Shown piece after piece: positions 1 to 11,580 of a DNA stretch of 64,000 nt. The notes below the pieces were generated by a model. That model ran no database searches. It saw only the letters and a program-made list of their open reading frames with translations, and was not told the origin of the DNA. The stretch's first letter is position 1; each line of letters starts with the position of its first letter. Where the stretch lies: NCBI GenBank assembly GCA_946699065.1, contig CAMPDV010000867.1:108750-172749 (forward strand), written 5' to 3'. The DNA is from Loxodes magnus (taxonomy: Eukaryota; Ciliophora; Karyorelictea; Loxodida; Loxodidae). A program made the position numbers and the translations under genes.

Positions 1-1050
1 TAATATAATTAATATTTTTTAATTCTAATAATTAATTTAAAATATTAAAAGTAATTATAGTTTTCTATTTTTCCTTGTTTATTATATAATAGCTACTATA
101 TTTATTTATTTTCATTAGTTTATTTCAACTTTTTTATTTATTTATTTAATATGCTAGCAAGTTTAATTTTTTAAAACCAAACATAATTTAAAGCAGATTA
201 GTTTCTTAGATAAATATAATTAAAAATAATATTAAAATAATAATTAAAAAATGGAGAGTTGGAACAAAGGTTTTCTTATCGAAAAGATTACTCGTAATAC
301 TACTGATCAATCTTTCTAAAATTAACAACTAAGATTTAAAAGAAAAAATATTGTTAATTATCAGTAGAAAAATAACTACCTGCAAAAATTACTAAAAAGA
401 GGCATACATTTAATCAACTAATTAATTTAGACAAGGAATAACTCATGGAGAATATTTTCGACTACATTGATAAAGTCGAGAATCTCGAGCATTATGTTAT
501 CAGTTTATAACAAGATTTATAAGATCATGTGGACGATGAGAAGTCACACACTGAATTTGTTACAAAATAGGATATTAATAACAGATATCAAGAAATAGAA
601 TGCGATATTGTTAGACTAGATGAATAAATGGGAATAGACTTTTAAAAATATGAAAATGCCTTTTAGCAAGTTAAAGAAATTAAGCAAAGGGTAGAGAAAT
701 TAGAGAGCTAATAGCCATAAAAAAATCAAGATTCAATGATAATAGAAGAACAACCCATGACTTAAGAAAAATACTTTAAAAAAAGTGCTACATTGGCAGT
801 CAATATCATCTTTGAAGAAAATGCTAGGGAAATAAGGAAATTAGAAAAAAGATTTGAAATGAATTGACCATGTTTTATCCTTCCTCGGATGGTTAATTAT
901 GACGTAAGAAGATAACTCCAAGACCATTCGGAAAGATCGGAAGTGAACTTGGGTGGAGACACCGGGGAATCCGAGACCCTGTAAAAGGTAATACAGGGGG
1001 TTATAGATCTTTTAAGGGAACAATCCATTAACCTAAAATTTTTAATTTAA
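1..1050 (+). repeat. left arm of a long inverted repeat
   Basis: This stretch is repeated almost base for base, reversed, at 6408-7458. The few differences include single substitutions around 930-950 versus 6515-6535. Position 1 pairs with 7458, so the arm may continue to the left outside the window. The arm contains about 250 bp of AT-rich leader followed by a decayed ORF1-like frame and ends in a (TTTAA)n run near 1040-1062. The similarity stops just after that run. The two arms share the same decayed state, so they look like one duplicated and inverted unit, or two insertions of one master copy, rather than two independently decayed copies. Confidence 0.85.
251..1050 (+). pseudogene. decayed ORF1-like coiled-coil protein of a retroposon
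   Basis: Read with TAA/TAG as Gln, the frame from 251 gives a Glu/Lys/Gln-rich coiled coil of about 200 residues. Its remaining part, in a different frame, matches the zinc-knuckle region and tail of the intact copy at 9782-10677: an HLWRKC-type half knuckle, then FYPSSDGQ-like and basic residues. It is therefore a member of the same family, broken in about two places. The (TTTAA)n tail suits a non-LTR retroposon. No reverse transcriptase lies nearby. The frame is transcribed toward the centre of the 1-7458 unit. Confidence 0.6.
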
Positions 1051-1082
1051 TTTAATTTAATTTATAATGAAGATAATGATTA

Positions 1083-1312
1083 ACGTTGAGTATTTAAAGT
1101 AGCATAACTTCGTTTTCTGTTTATTCTTAAGTGTCTTTTAATGTACATAACGGGGATATTCTGTTGATTATTTCTACAATCAGAAACTACATACTCCATA
1201 TCTATAGATTTAAGCTTACCAGGGCCAGATAGGCTCTCAGATACTTTCTCTTCAAGATCTCGAATTCAACTAGCAATCTCCCAAAGTTTTGTGATATATT
1301 AAGACAGATCTA
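1083..1312 (+). repeat. interspersed repeat family C, copy 1
   Basis: This stretch resembles 13993-14215. The shared core reads ACGGGGATATTCTGTTGATT here and a close variant there, followed by a matching segment with CTCTTCAAGAT. It has more G and C than its surroundings. No open frame, tRNA promoter or other origin was recognised. Confidence 0.55.
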
Positions 1313-1346
1313 AATGTTACTCACGCCTTTTTTTTATTAAAAGAAG

Positions 1347-1668
1347 TAATTTAATTAATTTCAACTAAAAAAGTTTTTGGACCGGAAACTCCTTTCCGAT
1401 TGCACGACCCGATGCTCTCTTTTTATGGAATAACAGTTATATCCTGTTGTACTCCAGGCACAGCTGCTAGGGAGCTCCATCGCTATGAGCAGCCAGACTT
1501 CAAGCCTCTACCAAGAGCGGATAATCTCAAAAACAGTTTTCCCTTCAGAGAATGACTCTGACCAGGGACTTTCTCAGCGACAGGAAAGGAACTTGTTCCT
1601 AGCCATAAAACCAGAAAGTTTAGTCACGAAGGTCCTTCTTAGCTCCCACCATCTTTTTAATTATTCCT
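1347..1668 (+). repeat. interspersed repeat family F, copy 1
   Basis: A 320-bp unit with moderate GC, standing out from about 80% AT flanks. It starts near TTTCAACTAAAAAAGTTTTT and contains GACCCGATGCTCTCTTTTTA. Copies lie at 4768-4987 (truncated) and 28876-29185, all in the same orientation. The 70-codon frame inside it (from 1485) is not preserved as a protein between copies, so I treat the unit as a non-coding interspersed repeat, probably SINE-like. Confidence 0.75.
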
Positions 1669-1689
1669 CTAAGGATAATAATTTAAGTA

Positions 1690-3600
1690 AACCTTAACTA
1701 CATAAAATTACTCCTAAGTAGATAAAGAGCTAGTAGATGGTCTGTGATGAAAAAAATCAAAAGAGTTGAATGGATAGAAATAATTATATAAAAAAGTAGA
1801 AAAAAGTAGAAAAAAGAAATTAAAGAATAAAGTAAAGAAATGAAAAATCTTACCTGAAAATATGACGAAGGTAATGATCATTTATGTTACTTCATATCAT
1901 AGCCTCTTTGATAATATTTTACCTTATTTTTTTTATTTTTTAATAATTATTGTATAAATAGTACTAAATTATCCATTATTAATTTTAATGCTATTTATTC
2001 TTTAATCTAATAAATTAGAAAAAATTTATAATTTTATTTTCCTCATAAATTACAAAAAGAAAGTTATCTAAAATGTTTTTAAGTATTTTGATTCATTTAT
2101 AATGAATTTATTTAATTTTATGTTTATATTGCTTTCTCTTTAAATTTTATAAAATTTAACTTTATTTATACATTTTTTATTATTTATTTTATATGAAATT
2201 TTACTACTTTGAGGTTTTTTTATATTATTTTAATCTAATTAAATTTAAAATTTTTGCATATTTTAAAGGATTTCATATTTTTTTAAATCTTTTTTTTTGA
2301 TTTTTTTAGTGCTTAATGTATTTTTTCTAATAATTAAACTCAAAAGCATCATTTTTTAAATTTATAAAAGAAAAATAAATAAAAAAATAAATTTTTATAA
2401 GTTTTAAATTTTTTGCTTTTCCTTTAATATTCTTTATATAAAAATCTAATTTAAATATTAAAACTTTAATTTTTATTTTCCTTTAGTATTCTTTTTAATA
2501 TTTTATTTAAATACAGTTAAACGCATTCTTTTTCATAATTTTTTAAAACTTGATTTGTATTTATTTGTTAAGATAAAATCCTAAATAAAAAGATGGAAGA
2601 TTTAAATTTTTTATTTTTAATAATAAATTCTCTTAACCGAAACGAAACAAAAATAAAAAGTTTAACAAAAAACTTTAAAAAATATTTAAGAAAATTAGTT
2701 ATAAAAAAATTATAAAAAAGCTATTAAATTAATTTTAAAAATAATAATGAGGATAAATTTTTTAAATTAATTAATTAAGAATTTTTAAATCATTGCATAC
2801 AGTTTTCTATATTGAAAATTTTTATCATCTTTATAAAAATATCTAAAAGCTATTAAATTAAAAAATTTATTCTTTAAAAATAAAAAAATACTAATTTTAG
2901 TAAAATAATCAATTAATTTTTTATTTTAAAAAGTTTTAAGTAAAAAATAATTGATTAAATTAATCTTTGATTTTATTGTTTTTAAAGAATAAATTTTAAA
3001 TCCACTTATTTAAATAAAAAATAAAATTTTTTTATTTTATTATTTGAAAAAAATTACTAGTTCTAAATAAAAAATTTGTTTTAAGTAGTGTAAAATATTT
3101 ATATATTGCATTTAAATTAAAAAATAATAAAGTTTGGCTTAAAAAGTTTAAAATTATTTTTATTTTTGTTTCTGTTTTTGGAAAAATATATTAACTTATT
3201 ATTTTTTTTTAATTAACTTTGTAATTTAATCATCTAGATATGAGATAATTTAGTTCTTTATCCCGTTTAAAAATGAGCAAACGTTCTTCTTTCAAATTTT
3301 CCTTAGTTTTAAAAATTTTAATTAAATATATTTTATACAAATTTCCTAATTTTTAATTCATCTATTATAAAAAAATTTGATATTTTCGATATTTTTTTAA
3401 TTATTGATTATTATTTATAATTAGCTAATTAGTTAATATTTACAATATATCTTTGATACTTATGAGAAAATCCTTCTTTGTTATTAGAAAAAATGTATTT
3501 AAGTGTTAGTTAGATTATGTTTATTTTATACATATATTATACTGTAATTTGTTTCATTTTATTTCTCTTATTAAAAATAAATTCTAAAATTTATTTTTCT
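1690..3600. other. AT-rich spacer
   Basis: Long A and T runs with only a few percent G+C. I see no conserved frame, RNA gene or repeat that recurs elsewhere in the window. Confidence 0.6.
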
Positions 3601-3609
3601 GAAATAGAT

Positions 3610-4330
3610 AAAAACCATAAAAATATCTAATTTTTAAATCCCTAAACCTCTAAAGGAACTTCAGAAATTTATAAACAAAAGATTATGAAAAAGCAGAAAA
3701 AATAACTAAAACAATTTGTTAAGCTGTGCTTAACTTAAAGGTTGATATTAAAAACAATAAACTAAAACCTATTATTTTAGGAGGATATTTAGAACGCTTA
3801 AGACAGTTTAAGCAATCAGGTTAAGTAAAATTAAGTTTTCTTTAAATTTTTAAATGACTATTCTGCTAGATTTAGCAAATAAAAATTATCATAAGAATGT
3901 AATTATGTAGAATATTCATAAAAAAATCTAAGTAACATACTGAAGCTAATGAAGTGTTTAATAAAATCTAAATAATTAAAAGGGAGCTTTAGAAGAAAAG
4001 GAAAAAAGTTGTACCTGATCATAATGTTAAGGAAAGTTTTAAAAAAATTAAAAATAATTAAACTTTTCTAGTAATTATTCGGGAAGGTCATGTATTTTAT
4101 ATTAAGAAAGGAAAAAGCCTGAATCATTGTGAACCAAAAGGACAAGAATATACAAAAAAATCAAGAAGAAACCTATAGAGAAAAGTTCTAAGAAATTTTA
4201 GATTTTTGAGATTCAGAACTTATTAAAAACCCCTTTTGAACATTTCTATTAATCTATTTAGTTTCATACTTTTAGGTAGTTCGGAGAGCGATAAAAGTAT
4301 CTGAAAAGAGCAAATAATTTTTTCTATAAT
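3610..4330 (+). other. weak coding-like tract, probably a gene fossil
   Basis: Slightly higher G+C and short coding-like stretches in changing frames, for example one around 3720-3840 rich in Lys, Leu and Gly. No frame stays convincing for more than about 50 codons and no motif is firm. From 4335 to 4767 the sequence returns to featureless AT-rich spacer. Confidence 0.2.
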
Positions 4331-4767
4331 AGAATTTCTCTTATTTTTTAATTTAATTTTAAAATTTAAAATTATTAAAATAAAATCAAATATTTTATTA
4401 AAATCAAACTCAAGATATTTAAAATATTATTTTATCATAATTATTATTATTTAAAAGATTATAACTTTTAGTTCTAAAGAAAAAATGAAATTAGATTATT
4501 ATATTATTTATTCTTATCTTATAGTTTAAGTTAATAAATTAAATTAAATTATAATTTTATTCTTACAATATGATTAACTAATGACTAAATTAAATTCATA
4601 AACGTTTAAATTTTTTTAATTTATATCATAAAAGTTTATTAAATTTAAATTTTTAGAAATTTCTATATTTAAGTTTATTATTTATGTTTTTTAACTTTTT
4701 CTTTTCTTATTTAAAAAGATTGTTGCATACTCTTTTTTTATTTTTTTATTATACTATCAATTCGCAA

Positions 4768-4987
4768 AATTTAATTAATTTCAACTAAAAAAGTTTTTGG
4801 ACGGGAAACTCCTTTCCGATTGCACGACCCGATGCTCTCTTTTTATGGAATAACAGGGATATCCTGTTGTACTCCAGGCACAGCTGCTAGGGAGCTCCAT
4901 CGCTATGAGCAGCCAGGCTTCAAGTCTCTACCAAGAGCGGATAATCTCAAAAACAGTGTTCCCTTCAGAGAATGACTATGACCAGGG
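4768..4987 (+). repeat. interspersed repeat family F, copy 2 (3' part missing)
   Basis: Nearly identical to 1347-1560, but it stops abruptly at about 4987, where minus-strand ORF1-like sequence begins. Either the repeat was truncated at insertion or the two elements abut by a later rearrangement. Confidence 0.75.
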
Positions 4988-4989
4988 TC

Positions 4990-5782
4990 TACAACTCTTC
5001 TTCTTGTCATGCATGTTGTCCTTTAATTCTTCTTTCACCTAGATGCTAGATGTCTTTTTTCTTGTAAATTTCCCAAAATTTGTTACAGTATAATCATTCT
5101 CTTTCTCTTGATAGCTTTATTTATTATTATTTCTTCCTTTTGTTCTCCAACTACTTCTAATAGTTTCAATATTCTTACTTGAAATTGAGAAATTTCTAGC
5201 ATCTTTTCCACAGATGTTTTTGAGAATTACAGTAATAACATCTTTTTACTTGTAGTTTATGTTTAAATCTTGAGTTACTTTAAAATTCAATTATCATTGG
5301 ATCATTCCTTTATTCTTTCAATTCCATTTAAAGCTGCAATTTGATTTTCTTCTATTTTTTCTAATTTGCTGATCAGTTCTTTCTGCTTCTATTGTTAGTT
5401 TTTATATTAACTGCTCAAGTCTTGTGATATATTTCAAAATGCGTTAAGGTCTCTTTCTTAGGTCATGAGTCTCGGTTCTATTTCCTCTGCAAGTTCAAGT
5501 TTTTCCATTAACTTCTTATTTTCTTTCTTCAACTTTTTGACCTCTTCCTAGAGTTCTAGAACCATTTAATCAGCTAATCATAACTTATTTACTGTTATGT
5601 GGTGAGACTCGAGACTTCCGAGCGCATAATATTCTTAGCCTATTTCCTAGGTCTTCAGTAGTTGGAGTTTCATCCTGATGGATGACCTTTTTGTTTTCCT
5701 TTTCCTGGTCCTAGCCCTTCTAGGATTTTGTTAACTCCTACTTTTTAGGAGCCGCGAAGAATCCTGGTTCGAATCCTAACAT
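4990..5782 (-). pseudogene. ORF1-like zinc-knuckle protein, decayed copy
   Basis: The minus-strand start (ATG at 5782) gives MLGFEPGFFAAPKKQE, closely matching the copy at 38766. It is followed by a coiled coil whose core, QERDLNAFWNISQ, is shared with the copy at 14455-15402. The Trp there is TGA in this copy and TGG in the other. Nearer 5150 there is a perfect CX2CX4HX4C knuckle (RCYYCNSQKHLWKRC). The conserved parts lie in different frames, so the copy is broken in about two or three places. It abuts repeat F at its 3' end. Confidence 0.65.
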
Positions 5783-5789
5783 CTTTTTT

Positions 5790-6207
5790 CTAATATTTTT
5801 CTTAATTTTTAAATTTTTATCAGTCTTTTCATCTGCTTAATTTTTGATCATTTGATTTTACTTAGTCATTTTCTATAAGCATATTTTATTCTTAGACAAG
5901 ATATTGACTGTGATTACTAATAAAATCACCATAATGCTAGTAATAATTTTTTATATAGCTTTGACTTTTATCAATTTCTCTTATTTTTTATCAATATTTT
6001 TCATTAATTCACTGATCTATTTCCTTAATTGGAAATGTTTTCTTCATACCTTTAGATTATTTATTATATTTAGTCTATTTTGCCTTAAAGTTTTAAATTA
6101 GATTCCTTCTTAGGTCTTTAATCAACATATCTGATCGTAACTTTACCTTGTGATGAAAAATTTTATTCTTCTTGTTGTTCTCGAATCCTCTCCCTTTCTC
6201 CCGCCAT
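5790..6207 (-). CDS. small charged hypothetical protein
   Basis: From the minus-strand ATG at 6207 the frame begins MAGERERIREQQEEQNFSSQ and stays Glu/Lys/Gln-rich for about 70 codons. After that, alternative frames look equally good. It lies directly upstream of the ORF1-like copy at 5782 and reads the same way. It could be a separate small gene or the leader of that element. The plus-strand hydrophobic frame over 5904-6101 is its shadow. Confidence 0.3.
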
Positions 6208-6407
6208 TTCTCGCTAAATTTCTAAGTTAATTTAGGATTGGCGAAATTATTTCTCCATTTTTAATAGAAAATTAATTTTTATTAGAGCCAAATAAATAAC
6301 GTAAATATCTGATATTTTAAAAGAATTATTACTAAAATTAGTAATTATCTATAGTAGTATCTTTAATTAAAATCATATATTTCAACTATTATTATTTTAA
6401 TTACAAA

Positions 6408-7208
6408 TTAAATTAAAAATGTTAAAGTTAATGGAGTGTTCCCTTAAAAGATTCATAAACCCCTGTATTACCTTTTAAAGGATCTCGGACTCCCCGGTGT
6501 CTCCACCCAAGTTCACTTCCGAGCTTTCCGAACGGTCTTGGAGTTATCTTCTTACGTCATAATTAACCATCCGAGGAAGGATAAAACATGGTCAATTCAT
6601 TTCAAATCTTTTTTCTAATTTCCTTATTTCCCTAGCATTTTCTTCAAAGATGATATTGACTGCCAATGTAGCACTTTTTTTAAAGTATTTTTCTTAAGTC
6701 ATGGGTTGTTCTTCTATTATCATTGAATCTTGATTTTTTTATGGCTATTAGCTCTCTAATTTCTCTACCCTTTGCTTAATTTCTTTAACTTGCTAAAAGG
6801 CATTTTCATATTTTTAAAAGTCTATTCCCATTTATTCATCTAGTCTAACAATATCGCATTCTATTTCTTGATATCTGTTATTAATATCCTATTTTGTAAC
6901 AAATTCAGTGTTTGGCTTCTCATCGTCCACATGATTTTATAAATCTTGTTATAAACTGATAACATAATGCTCGAGATTCTCGACTTTATCAATGTAGTCG
7001 AAAATATTCTCCATGAGTTATTCCTTGTCTAAATTAATTAGTTGATTAAATGTATGCCTCTTTTTAGTAATTTTTGCAGGTAGTTATTTTTCTACTGATA
7101 ATTAACAATATTTTTTCTTTTAAATCTTAGTTGTTAATTTTAGAAAGATTGATCAGTAGTATTACGAGTAATCTTTTCGATAAGAAAACCTTTGTTCCAA
7201 CTCTCCAT
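6408..7208 (-). pseudogene. decayed ORF1-like protein, second copy in inverted repeat
   Basis: This is the mirror image of the frame at 251-1050 and shares its overall state of decay, with only scattered base differences. It belongs to the zinc-knuckle ORF1-like family. Confidence 0.55.
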
Positions 7209-7458
7209 TTTTTAATTATTATTTTAATATTATTTTTAATTATATTTATCTAAGAAACTAATCTGCTTTAAATTATGTTTGGTTTTAAAAAATTAAACTT
7301 GCTAGCATATTAAATAAATAAATAAAAAAGTTGAAATAAACTAATGAAAATAAATAAATATAGTAGCTATTATATAATAAACAAGGAAAAATAGAAAACT
7401 ATAATTACTTTTAATATTTTAAATTAATTATTAGAATTAAAAAATATTAATTATATTA
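6408..7458 (-). repeat. right arm of a long inverted repeat
   Basis: Reverse complement of 1-1050. It carries the same ORF1-like frame, starting at about 7208 on the minus strand and pointing inward, and the same AT-rich leader. Its inner end has a shorter TTTAA run than the left arm. The RING-Kelch gene starts 82 bp beyond the last position that can be compared. Because the left arm is cut by the window edge, the true outer end of the repeat is unknown. Confidence 0.85.
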
Positions 7459-7539
7459 ATAAAACTAAAAACTATTTAAATTTATTTAAATTATAAAAAA
7501 ACTAATTATATTTCAACTTACTACAATAAAATAATAATC

Positions 7540-9084
7540 ATGTAGAACTAAGATATTTGTAAATCTTGTTCTGAAAAATTCGACTTATAGGTTGGAATTC
7601 CTAAAATTCTACCTTGCAATCACTCTGTCTGCATTATTTGCTTGTCAGCAGAATTTAGAAAAAGCAAATAAAATAAATGTCCTATTTGCTAGGCAGTTTC
7701 TTTATAAAACCCTAATGATTTAAAAAACAACGAGCAACTTTTAAATAAATATAAATAGATGATAATGTAGAAATAATAAGTAGAGTAAAACTTAGAAATG
7801 TTAAAGTCTTAAAGAATAAACTTGAAATAGTAACTATAAAAGATTAATTAATAACATTCTTTTATTGCTTAATAAGCTTTAATTCTCTTAAATCGCCATA
7901 TCTTTAATCAAGGCAATATAGTTCAAACTGAATTGAAATAAAGTATAAAAAATATAAATGAAAAAATATTAAAACTTGAATATTTTCTAAAATAGTAAGA
8001 TAAAATTAATATAAATGATCTAAGAAATAGTAGCTAAGTAATAACTTAAGAAGATTATTAAACTGTATAAAATAAAGGAAATTAATAAATATAACAATTA
8101 GAATAATATAAAAGTTAATTGATAAATCTAATGGAACAGATTTTTGACTCCGTATCTAGGAACTAAAAAGAGAAAGCATAAGAAATAATTGAAAAAAGTT
8201 AAAAATAATAAGAAGAGAGTATATAAAATATAGGAATTCTAAATTAAAATTTAGATTAAAAGAATAAAAAGATTTGTAATTTTATTCATTACTTCACTAG
8301 TGATTCTTATAATTTACATTTATTCGATATAGAAAAAGAAGATTATAAGTTAGTTTAGACATAATAAAAGGTTCCACTTTTTTAAAGAAGTGTAGAGTAT
8401 GAAAATAAACTTTACTTAGTAGGAGGATAAATAAATAATTAGAGTATTAAGACAACTTGATAAGTGGAATATGATGGTAAATGTAAGTAATTAAAGAATA
8501 TGAATGAAGCTAGATGTGGTATTGGAATAGCAGCAGCTTAAGGAATGATTTTTGCAGTTGGTGGAGTTGATAATAATAAAAATGCATTAAATACAGTAGA
8601 AAGATTAACATTAAAAAGTGGAAATAAGTGAGAATGATGTTCCTAATTACCATATGGAATTAATGATTAAAAACTTGTAACTGATAAATAAGAAGAAAAT
8701 ATTTATTCTTTTGGAGGATTAAAGTAAGGAAATTAGATTATAAAAGAAATATTTAAATATAATATTAAATAAGACGAATGAACATAGCTTGAATTTTAAT
8801 TACCATAACCTATTGGCAATGTAGCTATAAATTTAGAGCCTTTAATAATATTTGGAGGCAATTGTGAAAATAATAATCAATCCAGATAAATTTATAAAAG
8901 AAATAGTTTAAATTGATAGGAAGGTTTTCTTCCTATAGAATGTAATTGCTTTTTTTAAGTAAAGTAAAAAGATAATTACGTTTTTGCCTTTATGTATTCT
9001 TATAGTCAAAAAGATTATATATAAGTTATGAAAGTTGAAATAAACAGTCTGCAAGCAGAAATAATTAGAAGAGAAAGAAGATGA
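7540..9084 (+). CDS. RING finger / coiled-coil / Kelch-repeat protein
   Basis: 514 codons in one frame with TAA/TAG as Gln and TGA as Trp. Residues 7-50 form a C3HC4 RING finger: C7, C10, C26, H28, C31, C34, C47 and C50. Residues about 60-230 are Gln/Lys-rich coiled coil. From about 275 there are Kelch blades with Gly-Gly at roughly 296, 341, 391 and 438 and the expected downstream Trp residues, all of them TGA (307, 364, 366, 414, 459). RING-Kelch architecture suggests a substrate-binding E3 ubiquitin ligase; this is inferred from domains. The stop is probably TGA at 9082-9084, because similarity to the paralogue at 41407-42952 ends exactly there. No intron is needed. The start ATG matches the paralogue's start. 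Confidence 0.9.
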
Positions 9085-9215
9085 AAAAAATTAAAATAAA
9101 AATATTTTTATTTAATTTAAAATAATACAATAAATATAATTTAATTTTTACTAAATAAAGTTTAAAAATAATAATACATTTTTAATATATTATTGATGAT
9201 TAATAAAAAAATGTT

Positions 9216-9494
9216 ATTATAGAGTGCGTAGCCCTTATAAGGGCGTATCTCTTTAAAAAAGTCAATTCATAAATCTCTTTAATCTCCAATATTCCTAAAG
9301 CATTATCTTTTCTATTTGTGGGCAAGATTGCGGATCAAAATCTCCAAAGCACAGGACACCAACAGGCGATTACAGGTAGACTTCCAATCCATGATGGAGA
9401 GATTAGTCAGATCCAACAATTAGAAAAGGTTGCTACTCAGTCAGTTCATCTCTAGGGAATTCTTCTCTCGACCTTAAAAGGTAAGATCCCCCTA
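9216..9494 (-). mobile_element. SINE-like element with shared 3' hairpin (copy 1)
   Basis: Read on the minus strand, it starts near 9494 with GGGGATCTTACC and ends at 9255-9216 in a hairpin built on GCCCTTATAAGGGC between AAAGAG and CTCTATAA. The same terminal hairpin ends six other elements in the window, whose 5' bodies differ. No frame is preserved. The body has balanced base composition, unlike its flanks. Confidence 0.65.
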
Positions 9495-9781
9495 TTTAAA
9501 TTAAATTATTAAAACTAATATAAAAATTTCGCCAGATTTCATATTAAAAAAATACATATATAAAAATTCGCTACCTTCTTGCTAATACTTTTTTATATAG
9601 ATAAGAAAATAAAATTTAGATGAATTGAAAAGAAAATAAATACAAGGTAAATAATCAATTATATAAATTTAGATAAGTAAATCCTTTAGAAACAAATCAA
9701 AGTTTATATGAATCAAAAGAAGAAATTTATTTTAAAAATAGATAAAAATATTTTAATTAAATTAAATTAAAGTGCTGAAGA

Positions 9782-10677
9782 AATATCGTCTACTTTTGAG
9801 CTTCCTACTTCCCTATCCAACCAATAGGAACTTGATTTCTAGGCGGTCTTCTCCTCCCTTCACTGTCAAATTTTCGGAATGGTCGTCTCTTCATATAACT
9901 TGCTTTCTTCTTATAAATTTCTCCATTCCTGGTTGGGTAAAATTAGGTTAGGTCTTTCCATATTTTCTATTAAATCTTCTCTCTCTTCCAGCATCCTCTC
10001 CATAAGTGGTCTGTTCTCCTGCAGATGTAACATTTTTTCCTAAAATATTTCTCTTTAGTTTTTTCAATTGGCTTATTATTCTCTTATTCGATCTTCATTG
10101 GGATAGATTGCATAGCCTATTATTTTACATTTGTCTCTAATTTTTCCAATTTGATATGAATATTTTCATTCGATTCGTATAATTGTTCCAGCTGCCTATC
10201 AAATTCGTCAATTCTGATATTCATTGCAGCCTGGTTTAAGTTTCTAGGAGCATGGGTTTCCTCATCTTCTAAATGCTCTTGCTGTTCTTAAGCTAGTTCT
10301 TCAATCTGTTTTTCCAGATCTTTATTTTTTCCTATTAATGTTAAGATAAGCTTAGCCATTTCCTCCTTCGTCATTCCTAAGATTTGTTCTTTATCGAGAT
10401 CTCCGAGGTCCATGTAGGGGTTGAATATCCTAATCTAGGTCTGAAAGTTACTAATCTTTTGCTTCTTGGGAAAGTCCTCAATCGATATTGTTGCATGTTA
10501 GTATTTCTAGGGTTGTCTGGGGGGTGTTGTTTAGAGTTGCTCCTATATGGTTTAAGAAGAAGGTTAGGTTTTGGAAGATGAAGTGTGGTGTTTAGAAATT
10601 TAGGTTTCCTGCTTCCTCTCTTCCTTTTTAGCTTAGAAAGAGGTGGTATAAAAGCCCTTTTTGAAACCTTCTACCAT
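9782..10677 (-). CDS. ORF1-like protein with CCHC zinc knuckle, intact copy
   Basis: About 298 codons in one frame without any TGA. The N-terminus begins MVEGFKKGFYTTSFQAKKEE and matches the copy at 15402. The middle is a coiled coil (residues about 100-205). Residues about 213-228 hold a perfect CX2CX4HX4C knuckle (KCYICRRTDHLWRGC), followed by a basic Arg/Lys tail. This layout (coiled coil, knuckle, basic tail) is that of nucleic-acid-binding ORF1 proteins of non-LTR retrotransposons. The frame runs into a TTTAA run at 9752-9769, which looks like the retroposon's 3' tail. The stop is not certain; TAG or TAA near 9785 is likely. No linked reverse transcriptase is present, so this copy would depend on another element. 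Confidence 0.7.
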
Positions 10678-10769
10678 ATTTTTTTATAGATAAAAATATT
10701 TAATATAATTTTTTGTTGCTAAAAAGTTAGGATTCTAGAATAAGAACTAACCTTATGTAATGAGAAACA

Positions 10770-11530
10770 AATATTATGATATTAAAATAGCATCTAAGAA
10801 ATAATAGAATTCTTCAAAAAACCTAATAATTAACCAGACTTTGCTAACGATTTCTATTGCTACGATTGGATAATTAAAAGCTAGCAAAAGAAATTAAAGA
10901 ACTTAAATAGATAATAAATTTATCCCTCATGCTAACCATTAGAAAATTGATAAATGAATAAAACCCTAAGAAAGAAATTAAATAATAGACTATTTCCTAA
11001 GAGATGGAAAGGTAGATTGGTAAATTCGAATGGAATTTAAGATAAAATTTTAACCAGAGAATCAGTTAACTGGAATATACCGAGCTCAATTAACTATCAA
11101 ATCCAGAATAAAAAGGAGAAGAAAATACGAACCCAAGCTTATCCTATTAGAAAAGAAAAATTAGATGATTATATTACTATAAATATGGACACAAGGTTAA
11201 TTAGTGCTATATATTTAAGAAGAAATAATCTCAAATAACAGAAAGAAGAATCTAAAATCTATTCAAGATCTATGCTCGCCAAGTAAAATAATTTACAAGA
11301 AAATAATATTTTAACCCTTCTTAAAGCTCCAAAAATCTAAAATGCATTGAGACGACACTTTGGATTTGACTTACAAGCATTAATAAGAGAAGAAAATAAG
11401 CAAGTTACAAGGATTTATGATCCAAAAAATCCAGAAGAATAAGAATTCGAGGCATATTGATTAATACAAATCTCTATAAACTCTAATTCGTGGTAAATCA
11501 AACAAAGGTGAAGCCACGTTAATATATTGT
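10770..11530 (+). pseudogene. decayed coiled-coil protein, inverted partner of 13040-13772
   Basis: Nucleotide similarity to the reverse complement of 13040-13772 runs through the whole segment. It includes the ends, where both copies read TRIYDPKNP / IRIYDPEKP followed by an acidic stretch and then an aromatic residue and TGA. Intermediate parts fall in several frames, so this copy is broken in a few places. It forms the left arm of a roughly 0.75-kb inverted repeat around 11.5-13.0 kb. Confidence 0.6.
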
Positions 11531-11580
11531 TCTTATTATAAAAATTTTTTAATTTAAAGCAAGAAAATAAAATAGATAAG

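Noticed and set aside
3700-3840. Faint resemblance of a short frame to a linker-histone globular domain end
   Set aside because: Too short, the frames change around it, and no second motif supports it.
5766-5781. GGTTCGAATCC on the plus strand, a perfect tRNA B-box word
   Set aside because: It lies within the start of a minus-strand ORF1-like copy, where the same bases encode LGFEPGF. The equivalent copy at 38750 has a changed base, no A-box or cloverleaf is present, and no tRNA folds.
1-7458. Large DNA transposon of the Polinton or Tlr type, suggested by long inverted arms
   Set aside because: No integrase, polymerase, capsid or packaging protein is visible inside. The interior is a patchwork of short repeats, and the arms contain an ORF1-like retroposon.
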